Assembly: GCF_900100965.1 (NCBI RefSeq)
Contig: NZ_FMUJ01000004.1
Location: 434,001 to 498,000, forward strand
Length of the DNA stretch: 64,000 bases
Direction: 5' to 3'
DNA from: Variovorax sp. EL159
GTDB lineage: Bacteria > Pseudomonadota > Gammaproteobacteria > Burkholderiales > Burkholderiaceae_C
Positions 16,556-25,003 of the stretch are shown piece by piece (position 1 is the first letter of the stretch; each line of letters starts with the position of its first letter). The translations under genes were made by a program, and so were the position numbers. The notes under the pieces were generated by a model. That model was given only the letters and a program-made list of their open reading frames with translations, was not told the origin of the DNA and did no database searches.

Positions 16556-17182
16556 ATGCCACTCGTTTTGGGCGTCATGGGGCTCCCTCAGGTTGAGGTC
16601 GAGCTCCTGAGGATCATCGTCCGCCTCAGCTCCAATCTCCGCTCGCTCTGGACCGTCAGCGAATCGCAGCCCTGCGATCTGCTGCTGGTCGACGGCGACT
16701 CGCTGGCCGCTGAGCGGCAGGCACCGCCGGCCCGCTTCGTGGTGCCGATGGTGGCCCGGGGCGAGGTCACCACGGCGCGCAGCGCGCTCGCGCGCCCCAT
16801 CTATGCGGAAGAGCTGGTCGACCTGCTCAACCGGGTCTCGCCGAAAGTGCCTCAGGGCGATGCGGTACGTGCCGCGGCGAGATCGATTCGCGCACGCGCC
16901 TCGCTGCTGCGCTGGCCATCGCAGGTGACCCTGCAGCGCCATCCGGCCTATGTGCGGCTCGCGGCGGCCCTGTCCCGGAGTGCGCAGTCGGCCGAAAGCC
17001 TCGGTGCGCTGGGCCGTGTCGATGTCGAGGTGTGCAGCACCTTCCTGGGCCTGCTGGAAGAAGAAGGCGCCCTGGCCTGGACCGAAGAAACCCGCGAACC
17101 CCGCGCATCCACTGGCACCGCTGCGGGCCACGAGAAGCGGGGGCTGCTCTCGCGCATCCGCCGACGCCTCGGGCTGGCCTGA
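16556..17182 (+). CDS. Receiver-like protein of the GTPase/Roadblock module
   Basis: A 208-residue protein I do not recognise as a named family. The first 95 residues follow the strand/helix order of a response-regulator receiver: hydrophobic strand VLGVMGL, helix VEVELLRIIVRL, then CDLLLVDGDS where D46 falls at the phospho-acceptor position, strand RFVVPMVARG, and RPIYAEELVDLL resembling the KPF-type end with arginine for lysine. The acidic pair of true receivers after strand 1 is absent, so phosphorylation is doubtful. The C-terminal region is helical with a basic tail (RGLLSRIRRRLGLA). The ATG at 16556 with AGGGA upstream is preferred over a GTG six codons earlier. It lies 11 bases before the GTPase gene. 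Confidence 0.6.
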   Translation: MPLVLGVMGLPQVEVELLRIIVRLSSNLRSLWTVSESQPCDLLLVDGDSLAAERQAPPARFVVPMVARGEVTTARSALARPIYAEELVDLLNRVSPKVPQGDAVRAAARSIRARASLLRWPSQVTLQRHPAYVRLAAALSRSAQSAESLGALGRVDVEVCSTFLGLLEEEGALAWTEETREPRASTGTAAGHEKRGLLSRIRRRLGLA

Positions 17183-17193
17183 GAAGGCGCGGC

Positions 17194-17736
17194 ATGAGGG
17201 ACTACAAACTCGTCTTCACGGGGCCGATGGGCGTGGGCAAGACCACGGCCATCGCCGCCATCAGCGAAACCGCGCCGATCAGCACCGAGGTCGCCAATGC
17301 GGACGCGTCGGTCGCCAAGGCCACCACCACGGTCGGCCTGGACTTCGGCCAGGTCACCCTGGACAACGGCGACCGGCTGCGCCTGTACGGCACGCCGGGG
17401 CAGGCCCGCTTCGATTTCGTGTGGAAGATCCTGGTGCGCGATGCGCTGGGCCTCGCGATCCTGATCGACAACAGCCGGCCCGATCCGTTGGCCGATCTGG
17501 CGGTCTACCTCGACGGCTTCGCCGGTGCGCTCGAAAAAATGCCGTGCACGCTCGGCGTGAGCCGCCTGCCCACGCACCCGTCGCCCACGCTCGACGACTA
17601 CGCGCACGCCCTGGCGCAGCGCGGGCTTGTGCTGCCGATGCTCGCGGTGGACCCGCGCCGCAAGGACGACGTGATCGCGCTGATCGAAACGCTGCTGATG
17701 CAGATCGAGGTGCTCGACGAGGAGGTCGCCCCATGA
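17194..17736 (+). CDS. Small Ras-like GTPase (COG2229/MglA-like)
   Basis: A 180-residue cytosolic protein with a P-loop GPMGVGKT at residues 10-17, a threonine-rich switch I (KATTTVGLDFG, residues 42-52) and a switch II written LYGTPGQARF instead of DxxG, as in the bacterial GTPases that accompany Roadblock proteins. The guanine-specificity loop expected near residue 120 reads LGVSRLPTHP, without an N/TKxD motif, so base specificity is uncertain; AVDPRR near 151 matches the family's last motif. The stop overlaps the next start (Roadblock gene), so the two products are coupled. Known relatives act as molecular switches in motility (MglA) or in Streptomyces conservons. Confidence 0.82.
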   Translation: MRDYKLVFTGPMGVGKTTAIAAISETAPISTEVANADASVAKATTTVGLDFGQVTLDNGDRLRLYGTPGQARFDFVWKILVRDALGLAILIDNSRPDPLADLAVYLDGFAGALEKMPCTLGVSRLPTHPSPTLDDYAHALAQRGLVLPMLAVDPRRKDDVIALIETLLMQIEVLDEEVAP

Positions 17737-18116
17737 GGATTCCCCATGCCATCAAGCAGCACGCTGCGGATGAAGCCCGGCGAATGCTCGACGAGACGAC
17801 CGGCGTTGCTTCCGTGGTGATCGCCACGCCCGACGGCTTCGAGATCGCCAGCGCCAACCTGCGCGACTTCCAGCCTTCGCGCATCGCCGCGATGGCCAGT
17901 TCGATTTCCGCCATGGGTGCCGTCGTGTCACAAGAGGCGCGGCTGGGCCGCTGCACCTGCATCACCGTGGCCACCGACAAGGGCTTTGCGCTTGTCAGAC
18001 CGGTACGCAATGGCGAGACGGAACTGGTGGTGAACGTCATCGCCGACGCGGGCGCCGTGCTCGCGCAGGTGATGTACCGGACCGCCGCCTGCGTGCGGGC
18101 GCTGGAAGCGCCCTGA
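17733..18116 (+). CDS. Roadblock/LC7 domain protein, first copy
   Basis: A 127-residue protein with the Roadblock/LC7 alpha-beta pattern: LDETTGVASVVIATPDGFEIAS, then a helix FQPSRIAAMASSISAMGAVVSQ, and strands CTCITVATDKGFALVRPV and ELVVNVIADAGAVLAQVMY. Roadblock proteins such as MglB dimerise and act as GTPase-activating or scaffold partners of small GTPases. GGAGG lies seven to eight bases before the ATG, and the start overlaps the GTPase stop, which strongly links the two products. Confidence 0.8.
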   Translation: MRIPHAIKQHAADEARRMLDETTGVASVVIATPDGFEIASANLRDFQPSRIAAMASSISAMGAVVSQEARLGRCTCITVATDKGFALVRPVRNGETELVVNVIADAGAVLAQVMYRTAACVRALEAP

Positions 18117-18205
18117 TCGGCCCACCGAATCAGCGGCGGGGACGGGGTGCATGCGACGCCTCCGCTTCATCCTTTCATTCGCATGATCTACAGGACAACT
18201 TCAAC

Positions 18206-18565
18206 ATGGCTTCGATCCAGAGCAACCTCGAAAACCTCCTGACCGCCGACGGCGCCCTGTGCGCGGCCGTGGTCGACTCCTCCAGCGGCATGATGCTGGG
18301 CTCCGCCGGGACCGGTGTCGACCTCGAGGTGGCTGCCGCCGGCAACACCGAAGTGATGCGCGCCAAGCTCAAGACGATGCGCGCCCTCGGCCTGAACGAT
18401 TCCATCGAGGACATCTTGATCACCCTCGGCAAGCAATACCACCTGCTGCGCCCGATGGCACGGCACGAGGGCGTGTTCATCTACTTCGTGCTGGACAAGG
18501 CCAAGTCGAACCTGGCGCTGGCCCGCCGCAAGCTGCAGGACGTCGAGAAGGACATGACCTTCTGA
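18206..18565 (+). CDS. Roadblock/LC7 domain protein, second copy
   Basis: A 119-residue protein with a second version of the fold: NLLTADGALCAAVVDSSSG, GVDLEVAAAGNTEVMRAKLKTM, then EDILITLGKQYHLLRPM and EGVFIYFVLDKAKSNLALAR. It is clearly diverged from the first Roadblock protein, and resembles the stand-alone proteobacterial type with a long final helix. An AGGA motif precedes the ATG by about ten bases. An 89-base gap separates it from the first copy, and tandem hairpins with a T-run follow, ending the module. Two different Roadblock partners could form heterodimers around the GTPase. Confidence 0.78.
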   Translation: MASIQSNLENLLTADGALCAAVVDSSSGMMLGSAGTGVDLEVAAAGNTEVMRAKLKTMRALGLNDSIEDILITLGKQYHLLRPMARHEGVFIYFVLDKAKSNLALARRKLQDVEKDMTF

Positions 18566-18580
18566 GCGAAGACGCAAGCC

Positions 18581-18638
18581 TCCGTCCGCCCACGGACGGA
18601 TCGCCGGGCCGGCTCCCTCGCGGGGCCGGCCTTTTTTC
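18581..18638 (+). terminator. Tandem-hairpin terminator after the Roadblock module
   Basis: Hairpin one pairs TCCGTCC (18581-18587) with GGACGGA (18594-18600). Hairpin two pairs GGCCGGC (18607-18613) with GCCGGCC (18625-18631) and runs into six T residues, a textbook intrinsic terminator. It isolates the module from the peptidase gene downstream. Confidence 0.85.
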
Positions 18639-18767
18639 TTTATGGGTTCCTTTGGGTTCCTGCGGATGCGCGGGCTAACTAAGGTTCTCCGGGCGGAACG
18701 AAGGGCATCGGAGAACGGCCCGGGCCCGATGGCTAGCATCCGGGGCTTCCCTGTTCAGGAGCCTTGC

Positions 18768-20447
18768 ATGACGATCTTCCGGCTTGCTTCACTTCTTTGT
18801 GGCATCGGCCTCGCATGGAGCGCCACGGGCGCGCAGGCGGCCGATCCGCCGGCGCCGCGCTTCGATCCGCAGCGCCTGTCGCAGATCGTGAAGACCGTCT
18901 CGGGCGACGACTTCGAAGGCCGTGCCCCGGCCACGCCGGCCGAAGGCAAGACGGTCGACTACCTCGTGGCGCAGTTCAAGGCCGCGGGCCTCGTGCCCGG
19001 TGGCGACCTCGAAGGCGGCAAGCGCGGCTGGACGCAGGCCGTGCCGCTGGTGAAGACCGAGTTTCGCGGCACGCCGCAGGTCACGCTGCAGGTGGGCTCG
19101 CAGCGCGATGCGCTGGTGCAGGGCGAGCAGATCGCGGTGCGCGCGGCGCTCGACGGCTCGACCTCGGTGGCGATCCAGCAGGCACCGCTGGTCTTCGTGG
19201 GCTATGGCGTGAGCGCGCCCGAGCGGCGCTGGGACGACTACAAGGGCGTCGACCTGAAGGGCAAGATCGCCGTGGTGCTGGTCAACGACCCCGATTTCGA
19301 AACCGGCAGCGGCGACTTCGGCGGCAAGGCCATGACCTACTACGGCCGCTGGACCTACAAGTTCGAGGAGGCCGCGCGCCGGGGTGCGCTGGGCGTGCTG
19401 ATCGTGCACGAGACCGCGCCGGCCGCCTATGGCTGGGCCACGGTGAAGAACTCCAACACCGCGACCATGTTCGACATCGAGCGCGATCAGCCTGCGGCGG
19501 TGCATCCGAAGCTGGAGGCCTGGATCCAGCGCGACGTGGCGGTCGATCTGCTGCGCCGCGCGGGGCTGGATTTCGAGGCGCAGAAGAAGCTGGCGCAAAC
19601 GCGCGAGTTCCAGCCCCAGGTGCTCAAGGACGCGAGCCTGTCGGCCGAGTACGCGATCGACCGGCAGGTGATCGTCTCGAAGAACGTGGTGGGCCGCGTC
19701 GAAGGCCGCAAGCACCCCGGCGAGACGGTGATCTACAGCGCCCACTGGGACCACCTGGGCGTGGGCGCGCCCGATGCGAAGGGCGGCGACAAAATCTACA
19801 ACGGCGCGGTCGACAACGGCACCGGCCTGGCCGCGCTGATCGAGATGGGCCGCGCCTTTGCCAGCGCGTCGAAGAAGCCCGAACGGTCGGTCGTCTTCCT
19901 GGCCGTGACGGCCGAGGAGCGCGGCCTGCTGGGCTCCGAGTACTACGGCGCCAAGCCGCTGTACCCGCTGGCGAAGACCGTGGCCGTCATCAACATGGAC
20001 GCGCTCAGCCCCGAAGGCCCGGCGCGCAATTTCAGCACCTCGGGCAGCGCGGCTTCCCAGTTGCAGGACCTGCTGGTCGCACAGGCCAAGGGCTTCGGCC
20101 TGGCCTACGCGCCCGACCCGCACCCCGAGGCCGGCCATTTCTTCCGCTCCGACCATTTCTCTTTCGCCAAGCGCGGCGTGCCGGCGCTGTCGTTCGCCTC
20201 GGGCAACGACTGGGTGGCGGGCGGTCTCGCAGCCGGCGAAGCGGCCAGCAAGGCCTACACCGCCGACCGCTACCACCAGCCGGCCGACGAATGGCAGGCC
20301 GACTGGTCCTTCACCGGCATGGCGCACGACCTGCCCTTGCTCTACCGCGTGGGCGAGACGCTGGCCAACAGCCGGCGCTGGCCGGAATGGGGCGCGGGAT
20401 CGGAATTCGGCGCCATTCGCGAGGCGAGCCGCAGCGAGCGGCGTTGA
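18768..20447 (+). CDS. M28-family metallopeptidase, exported
   Basis: A 559-residue protein with a signal peptide (about residues 1-24, ending GAQAAD). A PA-type insert (LVFVGYGVSAPERRWDDYKG) precedes the zinc peptidase domain. Candidate zinc ligands and catalytic residues are the histidine in SAHWDHLG (about 325), the aspartate in GAVDNGTG (346), the glutamates in TAEERGLLGSEYY (382), the aspartate in INMDA (409) and the histidine in RSDHFSF (462). It is probably a periplasmic aminopeptidase. AGGAG sits seven bases before the ATG; earlier in-frame ATGs lack a signal peptide. It is transcribed alone. Confidence 0.87.
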   Translation: MTIFRLASLLCGIGLAWSATGAQAADPPAPRFDPQRLSQIVKTVSGDDFEGRAPATPAEGKTVDYLVAQFKAAGLVPGGDLEGGKRGWTQAVPLVKTEFRGTPQVTLQVGSQRDALVQGEQIAVRAALDGSTSVAIQQAPLVFVGYGVSAPERRWDDYKGVDLKGKIAVVLVNDPDFETGSGDFGGKAMTYYGRWTYKFEEAARRGALGVLIVHETAPAAYGWATVKNSNTATMFDIERDQPAAVHPKLEAWIQRDVAVDLLRRAGLDFEAQKKLAQTREFQPQVLKDASLSAEYAIDRQVIVSKNVVGRVEGRKHPGETVIYSAHWDHLGVGAPDAKGGDKIYNGAVDNGTGLAALIEMGRAFASASKKPERSVVFLAVTAEERGLLGSEYYGAKPLYPLAKTVAVINMDALSPEGPARNFSTSGSAASQLQDLLVAQAKGFGLAYAPDPHPEAGHFFRSDHFSFAKRGVPALSFASGNDWVAGGLAAGEAASKAYTADRYHQPADEWQADWSFTGMAHDLPLLYRVGETLANSRRWPEWGAGSEFGAIREASRSERR

Positions 20448-20456
20448 GCGAGCGCC

Positions 20457-20933
20457 CTAGACGGCCAGGTGCCCCAGCGGCAGCGCGCTGCTGGCCTTCA
20501 CCTCGCCCAGCGAGAAGCTGGTGTGCAGGTCTTTCACGTTCGGCAGGTTCATCAGGTGCTGCCGCGCGAAGGCCGAAAAGCCGTTCAGGTCTTGCGCCAC
20601 CACTTGCAGCTCGAAGGTGCCGGTGCCGCTGATGTAGTGGCAGGCCACCACCTCGGGCATCTTGCGGATCGCGTCTTCCAGCTTGCGCGTGGCCTCGTTG
20701 GTGACGCGCTCGGTGTCCACGCGCACGAAAGCGAGCACGCCGAGCCCTATCTTGTGGCGGTCGATCTCGGCGCGGGAGCCCCTGATGAAGCCGGCTTCTT
20801 CGAGCGCGCGCACCCGGCGCCAGCAGGGCGCGGCCGAGAGGCCCACGCGCTGCGCAAGCTCGGCGTTGGTGAGGCGGCCGTCGGCCTGCAGTTCTTGCAG
20901 GATCAAGAGGTCGAACTTGTCAATGCTTTCCAT
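20457..20933 (-). CDS. Lrp/AsnC-family regulator
   Basis: A 158-residue regulator with the N-terminal AsnC helix-turn-helix (DLLILQELQADGRLTNAELA, then RVGLSAAPCWRRVRALEEAGFI) and a C-terminal RAM ligand domain (VVACHYISGTGTFELQVVAQD). Lrp proteins sense amino acids. The gene diverges from the indolepyruvate oxidoreductase, which degrades 2-oxo acids from aromatic and branched amino acids, so local control of that gene is likely. The ATG at 20933 gives the normal family length; TAATAT lies eight bases upstream of it, as in a leaderless promoter. Confidence 0.85.
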   Translation of the reverse strand: MESIDKFDLLILQELQADGRLTNAELAQRVGLSAAPCWRRVRALEEAGFIRGSRAEIDRHKIGLGVLAFVRVDTERVTNEATRKLEDAIRKMPEVVACHYISGTGTFELQVVAQDLNGFSAFARQHLMNLPNVKDLHTSFSLGEVKASSALPLGHLAV

Positions 20934-21111
20934 GGGTATCGATATTAAGCAAGATTCTTTCTGGAAGCGGGTTTTCCGGGGCAAAGAACGCAAACACCTG
21001 TCGCGGACCCCGGCATACACTTTGCGTGATCATGGGCTCGCGCCCTACCGGGCACAGACCCACACCCCATCAGCCAGGCTCAAAAGGCCCTGCCATACGG
21101 AGACAGACAAC

Positions 21112-24100
21112 ATGAACGCCCCGCTGCCCGAGCACATTCGCCGCGCGCTAGAAACCGTCACGCTCGACGACAAGTACTCCCTCGATTACGGCCGCGCTTT
21201 CATGAGCGGCGTGCAGGCGCTGGTGAAGCTGCCCATGCTTCAACAGTTGCGTGACAAGCAGGCCGGCAAGAACACCGCCGGCTTCATCAGCGGCTACCGT
21301 GGTTCCCCGCTCGGCGGCTACGACCAGGCGCTGTGGAAGGCCAGCAAGTTCCTCAAGGAACAGAACATCGTCTTCCAGCCGGGCGTGAACGAAGAGCTGG
21401 CGGCCACCGCGCTCTGGGGCACCCAGCAACTGGGCTTCTCGCCGCAAGGCACCAACAAGTTCGACGGCGTCTTCGGCATCTGGTACGGCAAGGGCCCGGG
21501 CGTGGACCGCTGCTCCGACGTCTTCAAGCACGCCAACATGGCGGGCACCACCGAATTCGGCGGCGTGATCGCGGTGGCCGGCGACGACCACATCTCCAAG
21601 AGCTCCACTGCCGCGCACCAGAGCGACCACATCTTCAAGGCCTGCGGCACGCCGGTGTTCTTTCCGACGAGCGTGCAGGAAATTCTGGACCTGGGCATCC
21701 ACGCCTTCGCCATGAGCCGCTTCTCGGGCGTGTGGTCGGGCATGAAGACGATCCAGGAGATCGTCGAGTCGAGCGCCACGGCCATGATCGACCCCGAGCG
21801 CGTCGAGATCGTCATTCCCACCGACTTCGAAATGCCGCCCGGCGGCCTGCACATCCGCTGGCCCGACCATGCGCTGGAGCAGGAAGCCCGGCTCATGCAC
21901 TACAAGTGGTACGCCGCGCTGGCCTACATCCGCGCCAACCGGCTGAACCACAACGTCATTCAGGGCCCGAACGACCGCTTCGGCATCATGGCCAGCGGCA
22001 AGGCCTTCAACGACACGCGCCAGGCGCTGCTCGACCTGGGCCTGGACGACGCGGCCTGCCGCCAGCTCGGCATCCGCCTGCACAAGGTGGGCGTGGTGTG
22101 GCCGCTCGAAGCGCAGCTCACGCGCGAATTCGCGACCGGCCTGCAGGAGATCCTGGTGGTCGAAGAAAAGCGCCAGGTCATCGAATACCAGCTCAAGGAA
22201 GAGCTCTACAACTGGCGCTCCGACGTGCGGCCCAACGTGGTCGGCAAGTTCGACGAGGGCGAGGTGCACGCGGCCGAAGGCTACTCGGGCGGTGAATGGT
22301 CGATGCCCAACCCCACGGCCCACACGCTGCTGCGCGCCAACGCCGACCTGAACCCCGCGCTGATCGCCAAGGCCATCGCCGGCCGCCTGAAGAAGACCGG
22401 CCTGCTGGCCGCTGCAGGCGCCGACATGACGGCGCGCATCGAAGCGCAACTCGCCATCCTCGAAGCCAAGGAGCGTTCGATGGTGGTGCAGCAGGCCTCC
22501 ACCAGCGTGGCCGACGCCACGCGCCAGCCGTGGTTCTGCTCGGGCTGCCCGCACAACACCAGCACCGTGGTGCCCGAAGGCTCGCGCGCGATGGGTGGCA
22601 TCGGCTGCCACTTCATGGCGACCTGGATGGACCGCTCCACCATCGGCTTCACGCAGATGGGCGGCGAGGGCGTGCCATGGGTGGGCCAGCAGCCCTTCAC
22701 GACCGACCAGCACATCTTCGCGAACCTGGGCGACGGCACGTACTTCCACAGCGGCCTGCTCGCGATTCGCCAGAGCATCGCGGCCGGCGTGAACATCACC
22801 TACAAGGTCCTCTACAACGACGCGGTCGCCATGACCGGCGGCCAGCAGGTCGGCGAGCGGCCCGAAGGCCACTCGGTGCTGCAGATTGCAGAGAGCCTGC
22901 ATGCCGAGGGCACGAAGAAGGTCGTGATCGTCACCGACGAGCCCGAGAAGTACGAAGGCGTGAACGTCCCCGGCGACCACGTGCAGGTCAAGCACCGCGA
23001 CCTGCTCGACGAGATCCAGCGCGAATTCCGCAAGATCCCGGGCACCACGGCCATCATCTATGACCAGACCTGCGCGACCGAGAAGCGCCGCCGCCGCAAG
23101 CGGGGCACGGCCGTCGATCCGGCCAAGCGCGTGGTCATCAACGAGCTGGTGTGCGAAGGCTGCGGCGACTGCAGCGTGCAGAGCAACTGCCTCTCGGTGG
23201 AGCCGCTGGAAACCGAATTCGGCCGCAAGCGCACCATCAACCAGAGCAGCTGCAACAAGGACATGAGCTGCCTGAAGGGCTTCTGCCCGAGCTTCGTGTC
23301 GGTCGAGGGCGGCCAGCTCAAGAAGAAGGGCAAGAACAAGGCGGCCACGCCGGCCGAGTTCGGCCTGCTGCCCGAGCCGGCGATTCCGTCGCTGGACGGC
23401 GGCAAGGTCTGGGGCGTGGTGGTGGCGGGCGTCGGCGGCACCGGCGTCATCACCATCGGCCAGCTGCTCGGCATGGCCGCGCACATCGAGGCCAAGGGCA
23501 TCGTCACGCAGGACGCGGCGGGCCTGGCGCAAAAGGGCGGCGCCACCTGGAGCCACGTGCTGATCGGCGACACGCAGGACGACATCCGCACCACGCGCGT
23601 CGGCACCGCGGCGGCCGACCTGATCCTGGCCTGCGATCCGCTGGTCACGATCAACGGCGAGACCATGGCGCGCATGCGCGAAGGGCGCACGCACGTGGCG
23701 CTCAACAGCCACAGCTCGCCCACCGCCGCCTTCGTGCGCAACGCCAACTGGCAGAACCCCGAAGACGCCTGTGCCGCCGAGATCGCGCGCGCCGTGGGCA
23801 TCGACGGCATGGGCACCTTCGATGCCGATGCGGCCGCGACCACGCTGATGGGCGACAGCATCTACGTCAACCCGATGATCCTGGGCTACGCCTGGCAGAA
23901 GGGCTGGATTCCGCTGGCGCACGAGTCGCTGATGCGCGCCATCGAGCTGAATGCCGTGGCGGTCGAGAACAACAAGACCGCCTTCGAGTGGGGCCGCCAG
24001 GCCGCCGTGCGCCCCGAAGAGCTGCAAAAGCGCGTGCGCCCGGGCCAGGTCATAGAGTTCAAGAAGCGCGAGACGGTCGAGGCCATCGTGGCGCGCCGCG

Positions 24101-24720
24101 CCGAATTCCTGACCGGCTACCAGAACGCCGCCTACGCCGAGCAGTACAAGCAGTTCGTCGGCAAGGTGCAGCAGGCCGAATCGGCGCTGGGCAAGACCGC
24201 CCTGACCGAAACGGTGGCCCGCTACCTGTTCAAGCTGATGGCCTACAAGGACGAGTACGAGGTGGCCCGCCTGCACACCGACCGGACCTTCCTCGACCGC
24301 GTCGAGGGCATGTTCGAAGGCGACTACAAGCTCAACTACCACCTGGCGCCGCCGCTCATGGCCAAGAAGAACGCCAAGGGCCAGCTGCAGAAGCAGAAGT
24401 TCGGCCCCTGGATGCTCACGGGCTTCAGGTTCCTTGCGAAGCTGAAGGGCGTGCGCGGCACGGCGCTCGACATCTTCGGCCGCACCGAAGAGCGCAAGAC
24501 CGAGCGCGCGCTGATCGGCGAGTACCGCGCCAGCATCGAGGAAGTGATCGGCGCCCTGCGTGCCGACAACCACGCGCTGGCGCTGGAAATCGCCGGGCTG
24601 CCCGAGCAGATCCGGGGCTATGGTCACGTCAAGGAGCGCAACCTCGCGGCGGCGCGCACCCGTTGGAGCGAGCTGCTGGCCAAGTGGCGCAACCCGCAGG
24701 CGCAGCGCGCGGCGGCCTGA
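21112..24720 (+). CDS. Indolepyruvate:ferredoxin oxidoreductase, fused IorA-IorB type
   Basis: A 1202-residue enzyme that decarboxylates arylpyruvates and related 2-oxo acids to acyl-CoA, passing electrons to ferredoxin. Order: N-terminal pyrimidine-binding part (FISGYRGSPLGGYDQAL), then a TPP part with FCSGCPHNTSTVVPEG near residue 478 and GGIGCHFM. A cysteine cluster at about 680-717 (VCEGCGDCSVQSNC, CNKDMSCLKGFCPSF) would hold an iron-sulfur centre. A gamma-type domain begins at VGGTGVITIGQLL near 773 and a long helical end follows. The ATG follows GGAG by nine bases; an in-frame opening further upstream overlaps the Lrp gene. The length fits the known single-chain forms in Betaproteobacteria. 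Confidence 0.9.
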   Translation: MNAPLPEHIRRALETVTLDDKYSLDYGRAFMSGVQALVKLPMLQQLRDKQAGKNTAGFISGYRGSPLGGYDQALWKASKFLKEQNIVFQPGVNEELAATALWGTQQLGFSPQGTNKFDGVFGIWYGKGPGVDRCSDVFKHANMAGTTEFGGVIAVAGDDHISKSSTAAHQSDHIFKACGTPVFFPTSVQEILDLGIHAFAMSRFSGVWSGMKTIQEIVESSATAMIDPERVEIVIPTDFEMPPGGLHIRWPDHALEQEARLMHYKWYAALAYIRANRLNHNVIQGPNDRFGIMASGKAFNDTRQALLDLGLDDAACRQLGIRLHKVGVVWPLEAQLTREFATGLQEILVVEEKRQVIEYQLKEELYNWRSDVRPNVVGKFDEGEVHAAEGYSGGEWSMPNPTAHTLLRANADLNPALIAKAIAGRLKKTGLLAAAGADMTARIEAQLAILEAKERSMVVQQASTSVADATRQPWFCSGCPHNTSTVVPEGSRAMGGIGCHFMATWMDRSTIGFTQMGGEGVPWVGQQPFTTDQHIFANLGDGTYFHSGLLAIRQSIAAGVNITYKVLYNDAVAMTGGQQVGERPEGHSVLQIAESLHAEGTKKVVIVTDEPEKYEGVNVPGDHVQVKHRDLLDEIQREFRKIPGTTAIIYDQTCATEKRRRRKRGTAVDPAKRVVINELVCEGCGDCSVQSNCLSVEPLETEFGRKRTINQSSCNKDMSCLKGFCPSFVSVEGGQLKKKGKNKAATPAEFGLLPEPAIPSLDGGKVWGVVVAGVGGTGVITIGQLLGMAAHIEAKGIVTQDAAGLAQKGGATWSHVLIGDTQDDIRTTRVGTAAADLILACDPLVTINGETMARMREGRTHVALNSHSSPTAAFVRNANWQNPEDACAAEIARAVGIDGMGTFDADAAATTLMGDSIYVNPMILGYAWQKGWIPLAHESLMRAIELNAVAVENNKTAFEWGRQAAVRPEELQKRVRPGQVIEFKKRETVEAIVARRAEFLTGYQNAAYAEQYKQFVGKVQQAESALGKTALTETVARYLFKLMAYKDEYEVARLHTDRTFLDRVEGMFEGDYKLNYHLAPPLMAKKNAKGQLQKQKFGPWMLTGFRFLAKLKGVRGTALDIFGRTEERKTERALIGEYRASIEEVIGALRADNHALALEIAGLPEQIRGYGHVKERNLAAARTRWSELLAKWRNPQAQRAAA

Positions 24721-24742
24721 TTTTCGGAGCCGTTCCATTCGC

Positions 24743-24768
24743 AAAGGGCGCCTTGTGGGCGCCTTTTG
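24743..24768 (+). terminator. Terminator after the indolepyruvate oxidoreductase gene
   Basis: GGCGCC at 24747-24752 pairs with GGCGCC at 24758-24763 around a TTGTG loop and is followed by TTTT. It lies 22 bases after the stop codon and closes this single-gene unit. Confidence 0.7.
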
Positions 24769-24863
24769 CTATTGAAAACGTAGCAATCCAGTCGGGCGCC
24801 GAATGGCCGGAAAGCCCTCCTCACCCCGCCGGATAAGCGCGTGGAGGCGTCACCAGCCCCGAA

Positions 24864-24869
24864 TACAAT
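24864..24869 (+). promoter_or_regulatory. Candidate -10 box for yajC-secDF
   Basis: TACAAT, five of six matches to the sigma-70 -10 consensus, lies in the 283-base gap after the terminator. No convincing -35 hexamer is seen at the right distance. It would give an untranslated leader of about 125 bases before the TTG start of yajC; the rest of this gap shows no further gene. Confidence 0.35.
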
Positions 24870-25003
24870 GCCCGGTGCTGTGCGCGGCCAAGTCCCGCCA
24901 CGCTTTGATTTGCGGCCCGCTTTCCTTGTGGCCGCGAAGAGATGGAACGACGGGCCCCGGTCCGCGCTCCTCTCGATTTCTCTTCCCTCTGCTGGAGACT
25001 CTC

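Noticed and set aside
16556..18565. Reading the GTPase module as a Streptomyces-type conservon
   Set aside because: The histidine kinase-like and DUF742 members of conservons are absent, and the first gene is receiver-like instead.
21148..24744. Minus-strand open frame of almost 1200 codons opposite the indolepyruvate oxidoreductase gene
   Set aside because: Low-complexity His/Arg/Ala/Gly composition with no motifs; the plus strand carries a complete enzyme. High GC removes stop codons from the opposite frame.
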